Source: Selenomonas sp. GACV-9
GTDB lineage: Bacteria; Bacillota; Negativicutes; Selenomonadales; Selenomonadaceae
Length of the DNA stretch: 64,000 nucleotides
NCBI GenBank assembly: GCA_900116485.1
Contig: FPAX01000001.1
Location: 186,001-250,000, forward strand
Direction: 5' to 3'
Both the position numbers and the translations under genes were made by a program. Positions within the stretch are counted from its first letter, which is position 1; every line of letters begins with the position of its first letter. Shown here piece after piece: positions 1 to 8,342 of the stretch. The notes below the pieces were generated by a model. That model did no database searches and was not told where the DNA came from. It saw only the letters and a program-made list of their open reading frames with translations.

Positions 1-151
1 GCGCCGGTTCCGCATCGGCTATACGCGGGCAGCGCGGCTCATCGACACCATGGAGGAACTTCATATCGTCGGCCCGAATGTCGGCAGCAAGCCCCGCGAG
101 ATCCTCATGACGACGGAGCAGGCGCAGGAAGTGGCGGCCAGCCTTTCATAA
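1..151 (+). CDS. ftsK: DNA translocase FtsK/SpoIIIE, C-terminal end (partial)
   Basis: The reading frame enters from the left edge and stops with TAA at 149-151. The visible 49 residues ([20 protein letters not shown], then [14 protein letters not shown]) match the winged-helix gamma domain that ends FtsK/SpoIIIE translocases, which reads KOPS/SRS sites and orients chromosome pumping at division or sporulation. Only this domain lies in the window, so the motor domain and total length cannot be judged. The gene ends about 130 bp before alaS, which has its own promoter-like sequence. Confidence 0.85.
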   Translation, partial: RRFRIGYTRAARLIDTMEELHIVGPNVGSKPREILMTTEQAQEVAASLS

Positions 152-179
152 GGCAAATCGTAAACCTGTAATAAAACGT

Positions 180-208
180 TTCACAAGCGTGGAAAAATAT
201 GGTAAAAT
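180..208 (+). promoter_or_regulatory. Candidate sigma-A promoter of alaS
   Basis: TTCACA (180-185), a 17-bp spacer and TAAAAT (203-208) lie 75 bp before the alaS start, after the ftsK stop. Spacing is ideal and the -35 is a fair match. No T-box leader is visible; the gap is too short for one. Confidence 0.5.
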
Positions 209-282
209 AATCAACTAGATGTTCTATAAACACAACAGTGATAAAGTCACTGCTGAAAATACCTATATGGGGGTAGATTTTT

Positions 283-2910
283 TTGAAGTATATGAGTGGT
301 AACGAACTGCGCGAAGCATATCTGCAGTTCTTTTCCGAGAAAAAAGGCCATCTGCGCCTGCCGAGTTTCTCTCTGATCCCGAAAGATGACCCGACGCTCC
401 TGCTGATTGGTGCAGGCATGGCGCCGCTGAAGCCGTTCTTCACGGGCAAGATGAAGCCGCCTCGCACGCGCGTCACGACGAGCCAGCGCTGCGTCCGTAC
501 CGGCGATATCGAGAACGTCGGCCGCACGGCACGTCATCAGACGTTCTTCGAGATGCTGGGCAACTTCTCGTTCGGCGACTACTTCAAGGGCGAGGCTATC
601 CCCTGGGCTTGGGAGTTCCTGACGGAAGTCGTCGAGCTGCCGAAGGAGAAGCTCTGGGTAACGGTTTATCCGGATGATGATGAGGCTATCGAGATCTGGA
701 AATCCCAGCCGGGCTTCCCCCAGGATCATATCGTCAAGATGGAAGACAACTTCTGGGAAATCGGCCCTGGCCCGTGCGGCCCGGACTCCGAGATCTACAT
801 CGACCTCGGCGAGGAGCGCGGCTGCGGTTCGCCGGACTGCGCAGTAGGCTGCGACTGCGACCGTTATCTTGAGATCTGGAACCTCGTATTCACGCAGTAT
901 GACAAGCAGGAAGATGGTTCCTATGCCAACCTCGCGCATAAGAACATCGATACGGGCTGCGGCCTTGAGCGTATCGCCTCCGTTGTCCAGAACAAGAAGA
1001 CGAACTTCGAGACAGACCTGCTCTATCCGATCATCGAATATGCTGCCAACGTTGCTGGCGTCAAATACGGCGAGGATGACGAGAAGGATATCTCGCTGAA
1101 GGTCATCGCTGACCATGCCCGTTCCATGGCTATCATGATCATGGATGGCATCCTGCCGTCCAACGAGGGCCGTGGCTATGTCCTGCGCCGCATCCTGCGC
1201 CGTGCTATCCGTCATGGCCGCATGCTCGGCATCAAGGACAAGTTCCTTGAGGGTGCCGTTGACGCTGCTGTCAACATCTACCGTGGCGCCAAGGATTTCG
1301 AGGAGCTCATCAACAAGGCTGACTACATCAAGAAGGTCATCAGCATCGAGGAAGACCGCTTTGCTGCTACCCTCAATCAGGGCATGGAGCTCTTGAACGG
1401 CGAGATCGAGACGGTCAAGAAGGCTGGCAAGAAGGAGCTCGATGGTCAGGTTGTCTTCAAGCTTTACGATACCTTCGGCTTCCCGTGGGAACTCACCGAG
1501 GAGATTCTGCACGAGAACGAGCTCGACCTCGACAAGGAGGGCTTCGAGAAGGCCATGGACGAGCAGCGCACGCGTGCGCGCAACGCACGTGCCGAGAACA
1601 CGCGCGTCGAGGTTCCAGACCTTTCGAGCATCGATGTCAGCAAGCTGACGGTAGACGAGACGGCCAAAGAAGGCAAAGTCGTCGCTATCTGGAAAGACGG
1701 CGTGCTCGTCGATGAGATCACGGACGGCGAAGAGGCTGGCATCATCCTCGACAAGACGCCGTTCTACGCCGAAGGCGGCGGACAGGTCGGCGACGAGGGT
1801 ATGCTGGTCAGCGAGTTCGGTCGCATCAAGGCTGTCAATGCCAAGAAGCTGCCGGATGGCACGGTATACCATGTTGCCTATGTTGAGGAAGGCCAGCTCA
1901 AGGTCGGCGAGACGGTCAAGATCGAAGTCGACCAGACGAAGAAACTGGCTTCGGCCCGCAACCATACGGCTACCCATCTGCTGCAGGCTGCCCTCAAGCA
2001 GGTTGTCGGCGACCAGGTAAGCCAGGCAGGCTCCTCCGTTACGCCGGAGCGCCTGCGCTTTGACTTCACGAACTTCGAGCCGGTGACGGCTCAGCAGCTC
2101 GCTGATGTCGAGGAACTCGTCAACAGCGAGATCCTCAAGGGCACGGATGTCGAGATCAGCCATATGGGCATCGAGGAGGCGAAGGCCGCTGGTGCTATGG
2201 CCCTGTTCTCCGAGAAATACGGCGATGTTGTCCGCGTCGTCAGAGTCCCGGGCTTCTCAATGGAGCTCTGCGGCGGTTCCCATGTCAAGAACGTCGGCCA
2301 GATCGGCATGTTCAAGATTGTCAGCGAGTCCGGTGTCGCATCGGGCGTACGCCGCATCGAGGCTATCACGGGCCAGGCTGCCCTTGACTATGTCCAGGGC
2401 AAGATGGCAGTCCTCGCCGAGGCTGCTGCCAAGCTCAAAGCCAAGGAGGAAGATGTCCCGGCTCAGATCGAGAAGGTACAGGCTGAGGTCAAGGCTATGC
2501 AGAAAGAGCTGGCTGAAGTCGCTGCTATGCGTGAGCAGGCTGATGCTGCAGATCTGCTCGGCGGCATGAAGACAGTGAATGGCGTTGCGGTCGCTTGCGG
2601 CAAATCGAATGCTGCTGGCATGGATGAGCTCCGCGACGTTGCCGATATGACGTGCTCGAAGCTCGAGTCGCCGTGCGTTGTCGTCTTGGCTTGCGCTAAC
2701 GATGGCAAGGTCAACCTCGTCGTCAAGGCCGATAAGGCTGCGGTGGCCAAGGGCATCCATGCAGGCAAGGTCATCAAAGAAGCAGCTGCTGTTGTCGGTG
2801 GTGGCGGCGGCGGCCGTCCGGACATGGCCCAGGCTGGTGGTAAGGACGCCAATGCGATCCCGCAGGCACTCGATAAGGCATTTGCCATGATTGAAAGCCA
2901 GCTCGGCTAA
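283..2910 (+). CDS. alaS: Alanine--tRNA ligase
   Basis: Cytoplasmic class II synthetase that charges tRNA-Ala and clears mischarged Ser/Gly. At 875 residues it has the usual full length. The N-terminal catalytic core carries RCVRTGDIENVG and the FFEMLGNFSFGDYFK block. The editing domain has its zinc/editing ligands at H561, H565, C663 and H667 (HTATH and CGGSH). The C-Ala tail ends in a glycine-rich GGGGGGRPDMAQAGG block typical of the family. The start is taken as TTG at 283 because a GGGGG Shine-Dalgarno (269-273) sits 9 nt before it; an ATG at 292 is the alternative. Nothing looks broken. Confidence 0.97.
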   Translation: MKYMSGNELREAYLQFFSEKKGHLRLPSFSLIPKDDPTLLLIGAGMAPLKPFFTGKMKPPRTRVTTSQRCVRTGDIENVGRTARHQTFFEMLGNFSFGDYFKGEAIPWAWEFLTEVVELPKEKLWVTVYPDDDEAIEIWKSQPGFPQDHIVKMEDNFWEIGPGPCGPDSEIYIDLGEERGCGSPDCAVGCDCDRYLEIWNLVFTQYDKQEDGSYANLAHKNIDTGCGLERIASVVQNKKTNFETDLLYPIIEYAANVAGVKYGEDDEKDISLKVIADHARSMAIMIMDGILPSNEGRGYVLRRILRRAIRHGRMLGIKDKFLEGAVDAAVNIYRGAKDFEELINKADYIKKVISIEEDRFAATLNQGMELLNGEIETVKKAGKKELDGQVVFKLYDTFGFPWELTEEILHENELDLDKEGFEKAMDEQRTRARNARAENTRVEVPDLSSIDVSKLTVDETAKEGKVVAIWKDGVLVDEITDGEEAGIILDKTPFYAEGGGQVGDEGMLVSEFGRIKAVNAKKLPDGTVYHVAYVEEGQLKVGETVKIEVDQTKKLASARNHTATHLLQAALKQVVGDQVSQAGSSVTPERLRFDFTNFEPVTAQQLADVEELVNSEILKGTDVEISHMGIEEAKAAGAMALFSEKYGDVVRVVRVPGFSMELCGGSHVKNVGQIGMFKIVSESGVASGVRRIEAITGQAALDYVQGKMAVLAEAAAKLKAKEEDVPAQIEKVQAEVKAMQKELAEVAAMREQADAADLLGGMKTVNGVAVACGKSNAAGMDELRDVADMTCSKLESPCVVVLACANDGKVNLVVKADKAAVAKGIHAGKVIKEAAAVVGGGGGGRPDMAQAGGKDANAIPQALDKAFAMIESQLG

Positions 2911-2927
2911 TCGTTCCATAGATAAAT

Positions 2928-2961
2928 GAACAGACTCCCTCTATCTAAGAGGGAGTCGTTC
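2928..2961 (+). terminator. Hairpin after alaS
   Basis: GACTCCCTC (2933-2941) and GAGGGAGTC (2949-2957) form a perfect 9-bp stem, extended by GAAC/GTTC across one bulged A. There is no clear T-run after it, so it may be a weak or processed terminator between alaS and the next gene. Confidence 0.4.
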
Positions 2962-2989
2962 TAGCTTATACGAGAGGGAGGAGTCCCGC

Positions 2990-4018
2990 ATGGAAGTAGA
3001 TATCACAAGTAAGGTCAAGGATTATGTCCGCTATGGCTTGATAGGCCTTGTCGTTTTAGTCCTGCTGGCTGGCGGTGGCGTGTATCTCTACCAGCACCAT
3101 AACCGCAGCATGACGGTTTATGGCGCCCAGGTCGCTGGCACATTGGTACCGGCCAAGGCACGGTCGGCTGGCAAGATTACGGAGATTGTGGTAAGTGATG
3201 GCGACCATGTCAATGCTGGCGACGTCATTGCCCGGGTCGAGACGAATATAACCGATGAGGAGATCCAGCAGCTGCAGCAGAACCTTGACCTCAGTAAACA
3301 GAGTCTTGAGCAGCTCAAGAAGGGCACGACGATGACTGTCCCTGCAGCCGCAGCAGTACCTCAGGTCGACAGCGGTGCCCAGCAGCGTGCTGCTCAGGCG
3401 TACAGCCGCCTGCAACGCATGAATGAACTGTTCAGCATGGGTGCTATCAGCGCGGTCAAACGCGACGAGGCAGCAGCTGCCTATGCTGCTGCCAAGGCCG
3501 CAGCCAGCAGCCAGCCTGCATATTCGGCGCCGGCTCAGACGACTACGGTGCCGGTAGATCCTGAGATCATCAAACAGGCTGAGGCCCAAGTCAAACAGGC
3601 CGAGGCGGCGCTGGCCAATGCCAAGCAGGACCAGCAGTCGACGGAAATCCTGGCACCAGCGGCCGGCACTGTCCTCATTGTCGATGGTATGGCAAACGAT
3701 GCTGAAGTCAAGGCCAATCAGGTCATCGTCAACATCATGGATGCTGGTGATGCCTGGGTCGAGGCCCATGTAACATCGGAGCAGGCGAAAAACATCCGCC
3801 TGGGCCAGTTCGCTGAATACGAAGTGGACGGTCACAAGCTGCAGGGATCCGTCAAGGATGTCGCTGACGCGTCAGATGCAGCCGATGACAATGCTGACCA
3901 GTCAAACGCCAGCGATGGCGATGGACGCTTGACAGTCCGCATTTCTATTCCGTCTGATTTGTCATTTACGTTGAAACCAGGCATGGAAGCCACAATAAAG
4001 TTTGTTTTGGGTATGTAA
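2990..4018 (+). CDS. HlyD/EmrA-type membrane fusion protein
   Basis: Predicted periplasmic adaptor of a tripartite efflux or secretion pump. It has one N-terminal transmembrane anchor (about residues 14-33, GLIGLVVLVLLAGGGVYLYQ). A biotinyl-lipoyl half motif follows (ARSAGKITEIVVSDGDHVNA GDVI), then a long Ala/Gln-rich coiled hairpin (about 85-210), the second lipoyl half and a beta-barrel. An Asp/Ser/Asn-rich insert lies near residues 290-310. The start follows a strong GGGAGGAG site. No inner-membrane pump or TolC-like partner is adjacent; the gene stands alone with a strong terminator, so its substrate cannot be named. Confidence 0.85.
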   Translation: MEVDITSKVKDYVRYGLIGLVVLVLLAGGGVYLYQHHNRSMTVYGAQVAGTLVPAKARSAGKITEIVVSDGDHVNAGDVIARVETNITDEEIQQLQQNLDLSKQSLEQLKKGTTMTVPAAAAVPQVDSGAQQRAAQAYSRLQRMNELFSMGAISAVKRDEAAAAYAAAKAAASSQPAYSAPAQTTTVPVDPEIIKQAEAQVKQAEAALANAKQDQQSTEILAPAAGTVLIVDGMANDAEVKANQVIVNIMDAGDAWVEAHVTSEQAKNIRLGQFAEYEVDGHKLQGSVKDVADASDAADDNADQSNASDGDGRLTVRISIPSDLSFTLKPGMEATIKFVLGM

Positions 4019-4065
4019 ATGTCCGTTTGAGATAGATATAGATAGGCAAAATTTTACAGAAATAT

Positions 4066-4107
4066 GCTCTCTATTGCGAATTAAACGCGATGGAGGGCTT
4101 TTCTTTT
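4066..4107 (+). terminator. Rho-independent terminator after the membrane fusion protein gene
   Basis: A 13-bp stem including G-T pairs (4066-4078 with 4086-4098, loop AATTAAA) is followed by TTTTCTTTT. It separates the adaptor gene from the histidine cluster. Two TATAAT boxes (4122-4127 and 4132-4137) just downstream are candidate -10 elements for yerC, though no good -35 accompanies them. Confidence 0.75.
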
Positions 4108-4191
4108 CGCAGTAGCTGTGCTATAATGACTTATAATTTCACGAACTAAAGGAATAAAGATTAAAAGAAAAGCAAACAGGAGGATACCAAC

Positions 4192-4494
4192 ATGGTGAAC
4201 CCAAAGCTAAAAGACAGACAGAATGATCAGCTCTGTCAGGCAGTGCTTTCGCTTGAGAATATGGATGAATGCTATCAGTTCTTTGAGGATATCTGCACGA
4301 TCAGTGAACTCAAATCGATGGCGCAACGCTTGGAGGTCGCCAGGATGCTCAAAGCTGGCCATACTTATGATGACATTGTGGAGCAGACTGGTGCGAGCAC
4401 GGCGACAATCAGCCGCGTCAAGCGCTGCCTGAACTATGGCGCTGACGGCTATAAGACTGTGCTCGAGCGGCTGCCGCAGCAATCGGAGACGTAA
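4192..4494 (+). CDS. yerC: TrpR-like regulator, YerC/YecD family
   Basis: A 100-residue DNA-binding protein of the TrpR superfamily. The helix-turn-helix is visible at about residues 60-85 (AGHTYDDIVEQTGASTATIS RVKRCL). A good GGAGG site precedes ATG 4192. It lies 36 bp before hisZ. Family members beside his genes are believed to act as histidine-responsive repressors (called HisR in comparative-genomics work). I infer that role here from position and from the repeat found over the hisG promoter; the ligand is not shown by sequence. Confidence 0.85.
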   Translation: MVNPKLKDRQNDQLCQAVLSLENMDECYQFFEDICTISELKSMAQRLEVARMLKAGHTYDDIVEQTGASTATISRVKRCLNYGADGYKTVLERLPQQSET

Positions 4495-4530
4495 TATCCA
4501 CAAGAACGATATCAAAGGAGCGAAGAACAG

Positions 4531-5715
4531 ATGGAAAAAGACAAGAATGTATTGGAAATCCCTTATGGTACGCGCGATTTTCTGCCCAGTGAAGCGGCGA
4601 GCAAACGGGCAATCGAGACGAAACTCGCCGAGCTCTTTGCCGAGTGGGGCTATGATGAAGTCGTCACGCCTACAATCGAGTACCTTGACAACTTGACGCT
4701 GGGCAGCAGCCGCAATACGGAACCCCATCTGTTTAAGCTCTTCGATAAGGACAATCGCACGCTGGCCCTGCGCCATGAGATGACGACGCCGATTGCGCGC
4801 CTCGTGAGCAGCCGTCTGCAGGATTATCCGCTGCCGATGAAACTTTCCTATATCAGCAGCGTCTTCCGCTATGAGCAGACCCAAACGGGCCGCCAGTGTG
4901 AGTTCCATCAGGCAGGTGTCGAGCTCATGGGCAGTACGAGCGCTTTTGCTGATGCGGAAATCATCGCGCTTGCTATCCAGGGGCTTTTACGCGCCGGCCT
5001 CAATGATTTCCAGATCTGCCTTGGCCAGGTCGAATTCATCAGCGGCATCATGGAGCAGTATCAGCTGGCTCCAGACGTCAAAGTTGAGCTCAAACAGGCC
5101 ATGGAACAGCGTGACCTGGTGGCCCTCGGCAACCGGGTCGATGCGCTGAAACTGCCGGAGACGGCAAAACAAGTGCTCAAGAAACTGCCATTGCTGAATG
5201 GCGGCGAAGAGATGGTCAAGGGTGCTTATGATCTGGCGCTCAATGAACAGAGCCGCCGGGCTCTTGACAATCTCTGTGAGATCTATCGCCTGCTCAAGGC
5301 CTATGGCGTCGAAAAATATGTGCGCTTTGACCTCGGCATTATCCGTGACTTCAGCTATTACACGGGCATGGTCTTTGAGGCCTATACGCCGGGTCTTGGC
5401 TTTCCGCTTTGTGGCGGCGGCCGCTATGATCATCTGCTGGCCGACTTTGGCAGCGCCTGCCCGGCTACAGGCTTTGCCAGCGGTATCGAGCGCATCCTGC
5501 TCGCCCTTGAGCGTCAGGAGCTTGCCAAGCCGTCGCGCGCCCGCGATGTGTATCTTGCCTATGCGGCCGGCAAAGAGAGTGCTGCTATCGCGCAGGCTGA
5601 AACGCTGCGGCACAGCGGCAAGACGGTTGAGCTTTCCCTGTCGCCGCAGACAAAGGCTGACGCTGAGGCCGCACAGCAGGCTAAAGGCTATGCAGAGCTG
5701 GTTTACTTGGCATGA
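4531..5715 (+). CDS. hisZ: ATP phosphoribosyltransferase regulatory subunit HisZ
   Basis: A paralogue of histidyl-tRNA synthetase that has no charging role and instead forms the HisG-HisZ complex for histidine feedback on the first pathway step. The class II core is visible: YGTRDFLPSEA near the start, LRHEMTTPIARLV (motif 2 region) and GGGRYDHLLADFG with SGIERILLALE near the end. At 394 residues with a short tail after the catalytic fold it fits HisZ rather than HisS, which carries an anticodon domain of about 90 residues. The partner hisG is the short form, which needs HisZ. The ATGA overlap with the next gene implies translational coupling. Confidence 0.93.
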   Translation: MEKDKNVLEIPYGTRDFLPSEAASKRAIETKLAELFAEWGYDEVVTPTIEYLDNLTLGSSRNTEPHLFKLFDKDNRTLALRHEMTTPIARLVSSRLQDYPLPMKLSYISSVFRYEQTQTGRQCEFHQAGVELMGSTSAFADAEIIALAIQGLLRAGLNDFQICLGQVEFISGIMEQYQLAPDVKVELKQAMEQRDLVALGNRVDALKLPETAKQVLKKLPLLNGGEEMVKGAYDLALNEQSRRALDNLCEIYRLLKAYGVEKYVRFDLGIIRDFSYYTGMVFEAYTPGLGFPLCGGGRYDHLLADFGSACPATGFASGIERILLALERQELAKPSRARDVYLAYAAGKESAAIAQAETLRHSGKTVELSLSPQTKADAEAAQQAKGYAELVYLA

Positions 5716-6239
5716 TACAGCGTGTACGTCAATTTTATCGCGCGCTGACGGCAACGATAACGGCTGCGGACAAGGTTTGGATTGACCAGTCGATCCCGGC
5801 GGCTGCGCAGAAGCTTTTCTATGCGATGCATCCGGCCGACCAGTATCATGCCTTGCATGTGGCGCGCACGGCGTTAGCGTTAGCTGACAAGTCAAATATG
5901 ATAGTTGACCGGTCATTTTTATGCCGCTGTGCGCTGCTTCACGACGTGGGCCGCCGCAAGGGAGATCTTGACATTTGGGGCAAGGTATTCACCGTGCTTA
6001 TCTGTCATTTCTGCCCGTGCCTTGCCGATAAGCTCGCCTGTCCGCAGGCCGAGGCGTTTTGGGAAAAGCCTGGCTATGCCATCTACGTCTATAAGCATCA
6101 TGCGGCCATTGGGGCGCAGAGACTGCGTGATTTAGGCTTTATGGCCGAGGCCGCAGTCATTGCCTGTCATCATAGGCAGCCGGCAGCGGGGGATTCGCCT
6201 GTGCTTTGCCTCTTACGGGCAGCCGATGAAAGAAATTAA
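5712..6239 (+). CDS. HD-domain phosphohydrolase-like protein inside the his cluster
   Basis: A 175-residue protein with an HD-type metal site: DQYHALHVARTALALA supplies the first histidine, and RCALLHDVGRRKGD is the HD pair. KHHAAIGAQRLRD and IACHHR follow further on. HD proteins of this size usually hydrolyse phosphoesters or nucleotides, but no substrate can be assigned. It overlaps hisZ by 4 nt, so it is co-translated with it, and is followed by the separate hisG promoter. Two TGAC-NN-GTCA palindromes fall inside it (5884-5895 and 5905-5916), encoding DKS and DRS. Confidence 0.75.
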   Translation: MIQRVRQFYRALTATITAADKVWIDQSIPAAAQKLFYAMHPADQYHALHVARTALALADKSNMIVDRSFLCRCALLHDVGRRKGDLDIWGKVFTVLICHFCPCLADKLACPQAEAFWEKPGYAIYVYKHHAAIGAQRLRDLGFMAEAAVIACHHRQPAAGDSPVLCLLRAADERN

Positions 6240-6248
6240 CACTTTGCC

Positions 6249-6277
6249 TTGACGTTTACAAGTTTACATGTTAGTAT
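6249..6277 (+). promoter_or_regulatory. Promoter of hisGDCBHAF-IE
   Basis: TTGACG (6249-6254), a 17-bp spacer and TAGTAT (6272-6277) form a near-consensus sigma-A promoter just after the HD gene stop and 62 bp before hisG. It implies hisG onward can be transcribed separately from yerC-hisZ. Confidence 0.65.
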
Positions 6278-6290
6278 TGTTACATGTTAG
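6265..6290 (+). promoter_or_regulatory. Direct repeat over the hisG promoter, candidate operator
   Basis: TACATGTTAG occurs twice (6265-6274 and 6281-6290), 16 bp apart, covering the -10 and the likely start point. A further GTTTACA doublet (6254-6260 and 6262-6268) lies in the spacer. Position and repeat structure suit a repressor site. YerC is the obvious candidate binder, by inference only. Confidence 0.45.
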
Positions 6291-6338
6291 CACTTTAACA
6301 AGATAAAGAAAATTTTTTCGATATTTAGGAGGTCAGAT

Positions 6339-7004
6339 ATGCAGTCAAATAATATGGATTACCTGACAATTGCTTTGCCAAAGGGAAAATTGTTCGGTTT
6401 GTCAGCAGACCTTTTGGCAAAGATTGGCTATACAGCTGAGGGGCTTTCCGATAAATCCCGGAAACTCATCATCATCAACGAAGAGAAGAAGATCAAGTTT
6501 ATCGTTTCTAAGACTGCAGATGTACCGACCTATGTAGAGTACGGCGCAGCCGACATCGGCGTAATCGGCAAGGATGTCCTCTTAGAGTCAGGCAAGGATG
6601 TTTACGAGCTTTTAGATCTTGGCTTTGGCCGCTGCCATCTGATGATGGCCGTGCCGAAGAATGAGAAACGGGCCAAGCTCACCGATTACAACCATACGCG
6701 CGTTGCTACGAAATTCCCGCATATCGCCGAGAAGTTCTTCAATCACCATGGCATGCAGATGGAATACATCAAGCTCAATGGTTCGATTGAGCTCGGGCCC
6801 ATTGTCGGGCTTTCGGAAAGCATCGTCGATATCGTCGAGACGGGCACGACCCTCAAGGAAAACGACCTGGAGGAAATTGTTTCGATCCAGGATGCGACGG
6901 CCCGGCTCATCGCGAACCGTGTGAGCTTCAAGATGAAATTTGATCGCATCAATACGATGGTCAGTGATTTGCGTAAGATACTGGAAAGCGAGGCTGCAAA
7001 ATGA
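6339..7004 (+). CDS. hisG: ATP phosphoribosyltransferase, short form
   Basis: First step of histidine synthesis: ATP plus PRPP to phosphoribosyl-ATP. At 221 residues it is the short HisG, lacking the C-terminal regulatory domain, consistent with hisZ upstream. The PRPP-binding loop appears as DIVETGTTLKENDL near residue 165, and ALPKGKLF opens the fold. The start has an AGGAGGT site. The stop overlaps the hisD start by 4 nt. Confidence 0.96.
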   Translation: MQSNNMDYLTIALPKGKLFGLSADLLAKIGYTAEGLSDKSRKLIIINEEKKIKFIVSKTADVPTYVEYGAADIGVIGKDVLLESGKDVYELLDLGFGRCHLMMAVPKNEKRAKLTDYNHTRVATKFPHIAEKFFNHHGMQMEYIKLNGSIELGPIVGLSESIVDIVETGTTLKENDLEEIVSIQDATARLIANRVSFKMKFDRINTMVSDLRKILESEAAK

Positions 7005-8338
7005 GAATCGTAAAAGCTAGTGAAGTTGGGGAGCAGGAAGTCGAGCGGCTGCTCACAAAAGCTGCCTTTGATGAGGTTGAGCTCAATCCGAAAATCCGTG
7101 AGGGCAACAAGAAACTCTTCGGCCGCGATATGAGCGCCGCCGAGCTTGTCCGCCAGATTGTCGGCGATGTACGCAAGGATGGCGACAAGGCCGTCATCCA
7201 CTATACGAAACTCATTGACCGCGTGGAGTTCACGCCTGAGGAGTTCCTGGTAAGCGAAGAGGAATTTGCGGCAGCCGATAAAGCTGCGGATCCAGCGGTG
7301 GTGGAATCTCTGCGCAAGGCCGCTGAGAATGTCCGCCGCTATCATCAGGAGCAGAAACCGAACTCCTGGATGACTTATCGCGAGCAGGGATCGATTCTCG
7401 GCCAGTCCATTGTCCCGCTTGACCGTGTCGGTATCTACGTGCCAGGGGGCACGGCAGCCTATCCATCGTCGGTCATCATGAACGCTGTGCCGGCTGTTGT
7501 CGCTGGTGTCCGCGAGATCATCATGATGGTGCCGCCAAAGAATGGCAAGATAAATCCCTATGTACTGATTGCCGCCCGCGCTGCTGGCGTCAAGAAAATC
7601 TATAAGGTTGGTGGTGCGCAGGCTATTGCGGCCATGGCCTTTGGCACGGAAACGATTCCGCGGGTGGATAAGATTACGGGCCCGGGCAATATTTTCGTCA
7701 CGCTGGCCAAGAAGGAAGTCTATGGTCATGTTGATATCGATATGCTCGCCGGCCCGAGTGAAATCCTGATCGTTGCCGACAAATCAGCTGATCCCGTCTA
7801 CACGGCAGCCGATATGCTGAGCCAGGCTGAGCATGATCCGCTGGCCTCGAGCATCGTGATTACCGATGATGCAGAACTGGCGGCTAAAGTTGCAGACGAA
7901 GTCGAAACGCAGCTTGCTAAGCTGCCGCGCCGTGAGATTGCGCAGGCATCGATTGACCGCAATGGCCTTATCGTCGTGGCTGAGGACATGATGCAGGCCA
8001 TGCATTTTGCCAATGTCTCGGCTCCCGAGCATATGGAACTCTTGACCGAGCAGCCATTCCAGCTACTGCCTTATGTGCGCCATGCTGGTGCGGTGTTCCT
8101 CGGTGCCTACTCGCCTGAGCCGCTCGGCGATTATTTTGCTGGCCCGAACCACGTGCTGCCGACTGGCGGCACGGCCCGCTATTACAGCGTCTTGAACGTT
8201 GAGACCTTTATGAAACGCACGAGTATCATCTCGTATACGCAGCCAGCTTTGCAGGCTGTCAGCGAAGATATCATCCGTCTGGCAGAGACTGAAGGACTGC
8301 AGGCCCATGCCAATGCAATCCGTTTGAGGAGGAAATGA
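7001..8338 (+). CDS. hisD: Histidinol dehydrogenase
   Basis: Last two oxidations of the pathway, L-histidinol to L-histidine with 2 NAD. The 445-residue protein shows family signatures: YVPGGTAAYPSSVIMNAVPA, the ITGPGNIFVTLAKKEVYGHV block, the catalytic Glu-His pair in SAPEHMELL and the GPNHVLPTGGTARYYS zinc/substrate region. It is translationally coupled to hisG by a 4-nt overlap and followed within 5 bp by hisC. Confidence 0.97.
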   Translation: MRIVKASEVGEQEVERLLTKAAFDEVELNPKIREGNKKLFGRDMSAAELVRQIVGDVRKDGDKAVIHYTKLIDRVEFTPEEFLVSEEEFAAADKAADPAVVESLRKAAENVRRYHQEQKPNSWMTYREQGSILGQSIVPLDRVGIYVPGGTAAYPSSVIMNAVPAVVAGVREIIMMVPPKNGKINPYVLIAARAAGVKKIYKVGGAQAIAAMAFGTETIPRVDKITGPGNIFVTLAKKEVYGHVDIDMLAGPSEILIVADKSADPVYTAADMLSQAEHDPLASSIVITDDAELAAKVADEVETQLAKLPRREIAQASIDRNGLIVVAEDMMQAMHFANVSAPEHMELLTEQPFQLLPYVRHAGAVFLGAYSPEPLGDYFAGPNHVLPTGGTARYYSVLNVETFMKRTSIISYTQPALQAVSEDIIRLAETEGLQAHANAIRLRRK

Positions 8339-8342
8339 GTTT

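Noticed and set aside
152..282. T-box leader before alaS
   Set aside because: The gap is only about 130 bp, half of it promoter, and no T-box core sequence is seen.
247..2163. A 638-codon open frame antisense to alaS
   Set aside because: Strong third-position GC bias of alaS creates long antisense frames. It has no ribosome site, resembles no family, and alaS itself is complete.
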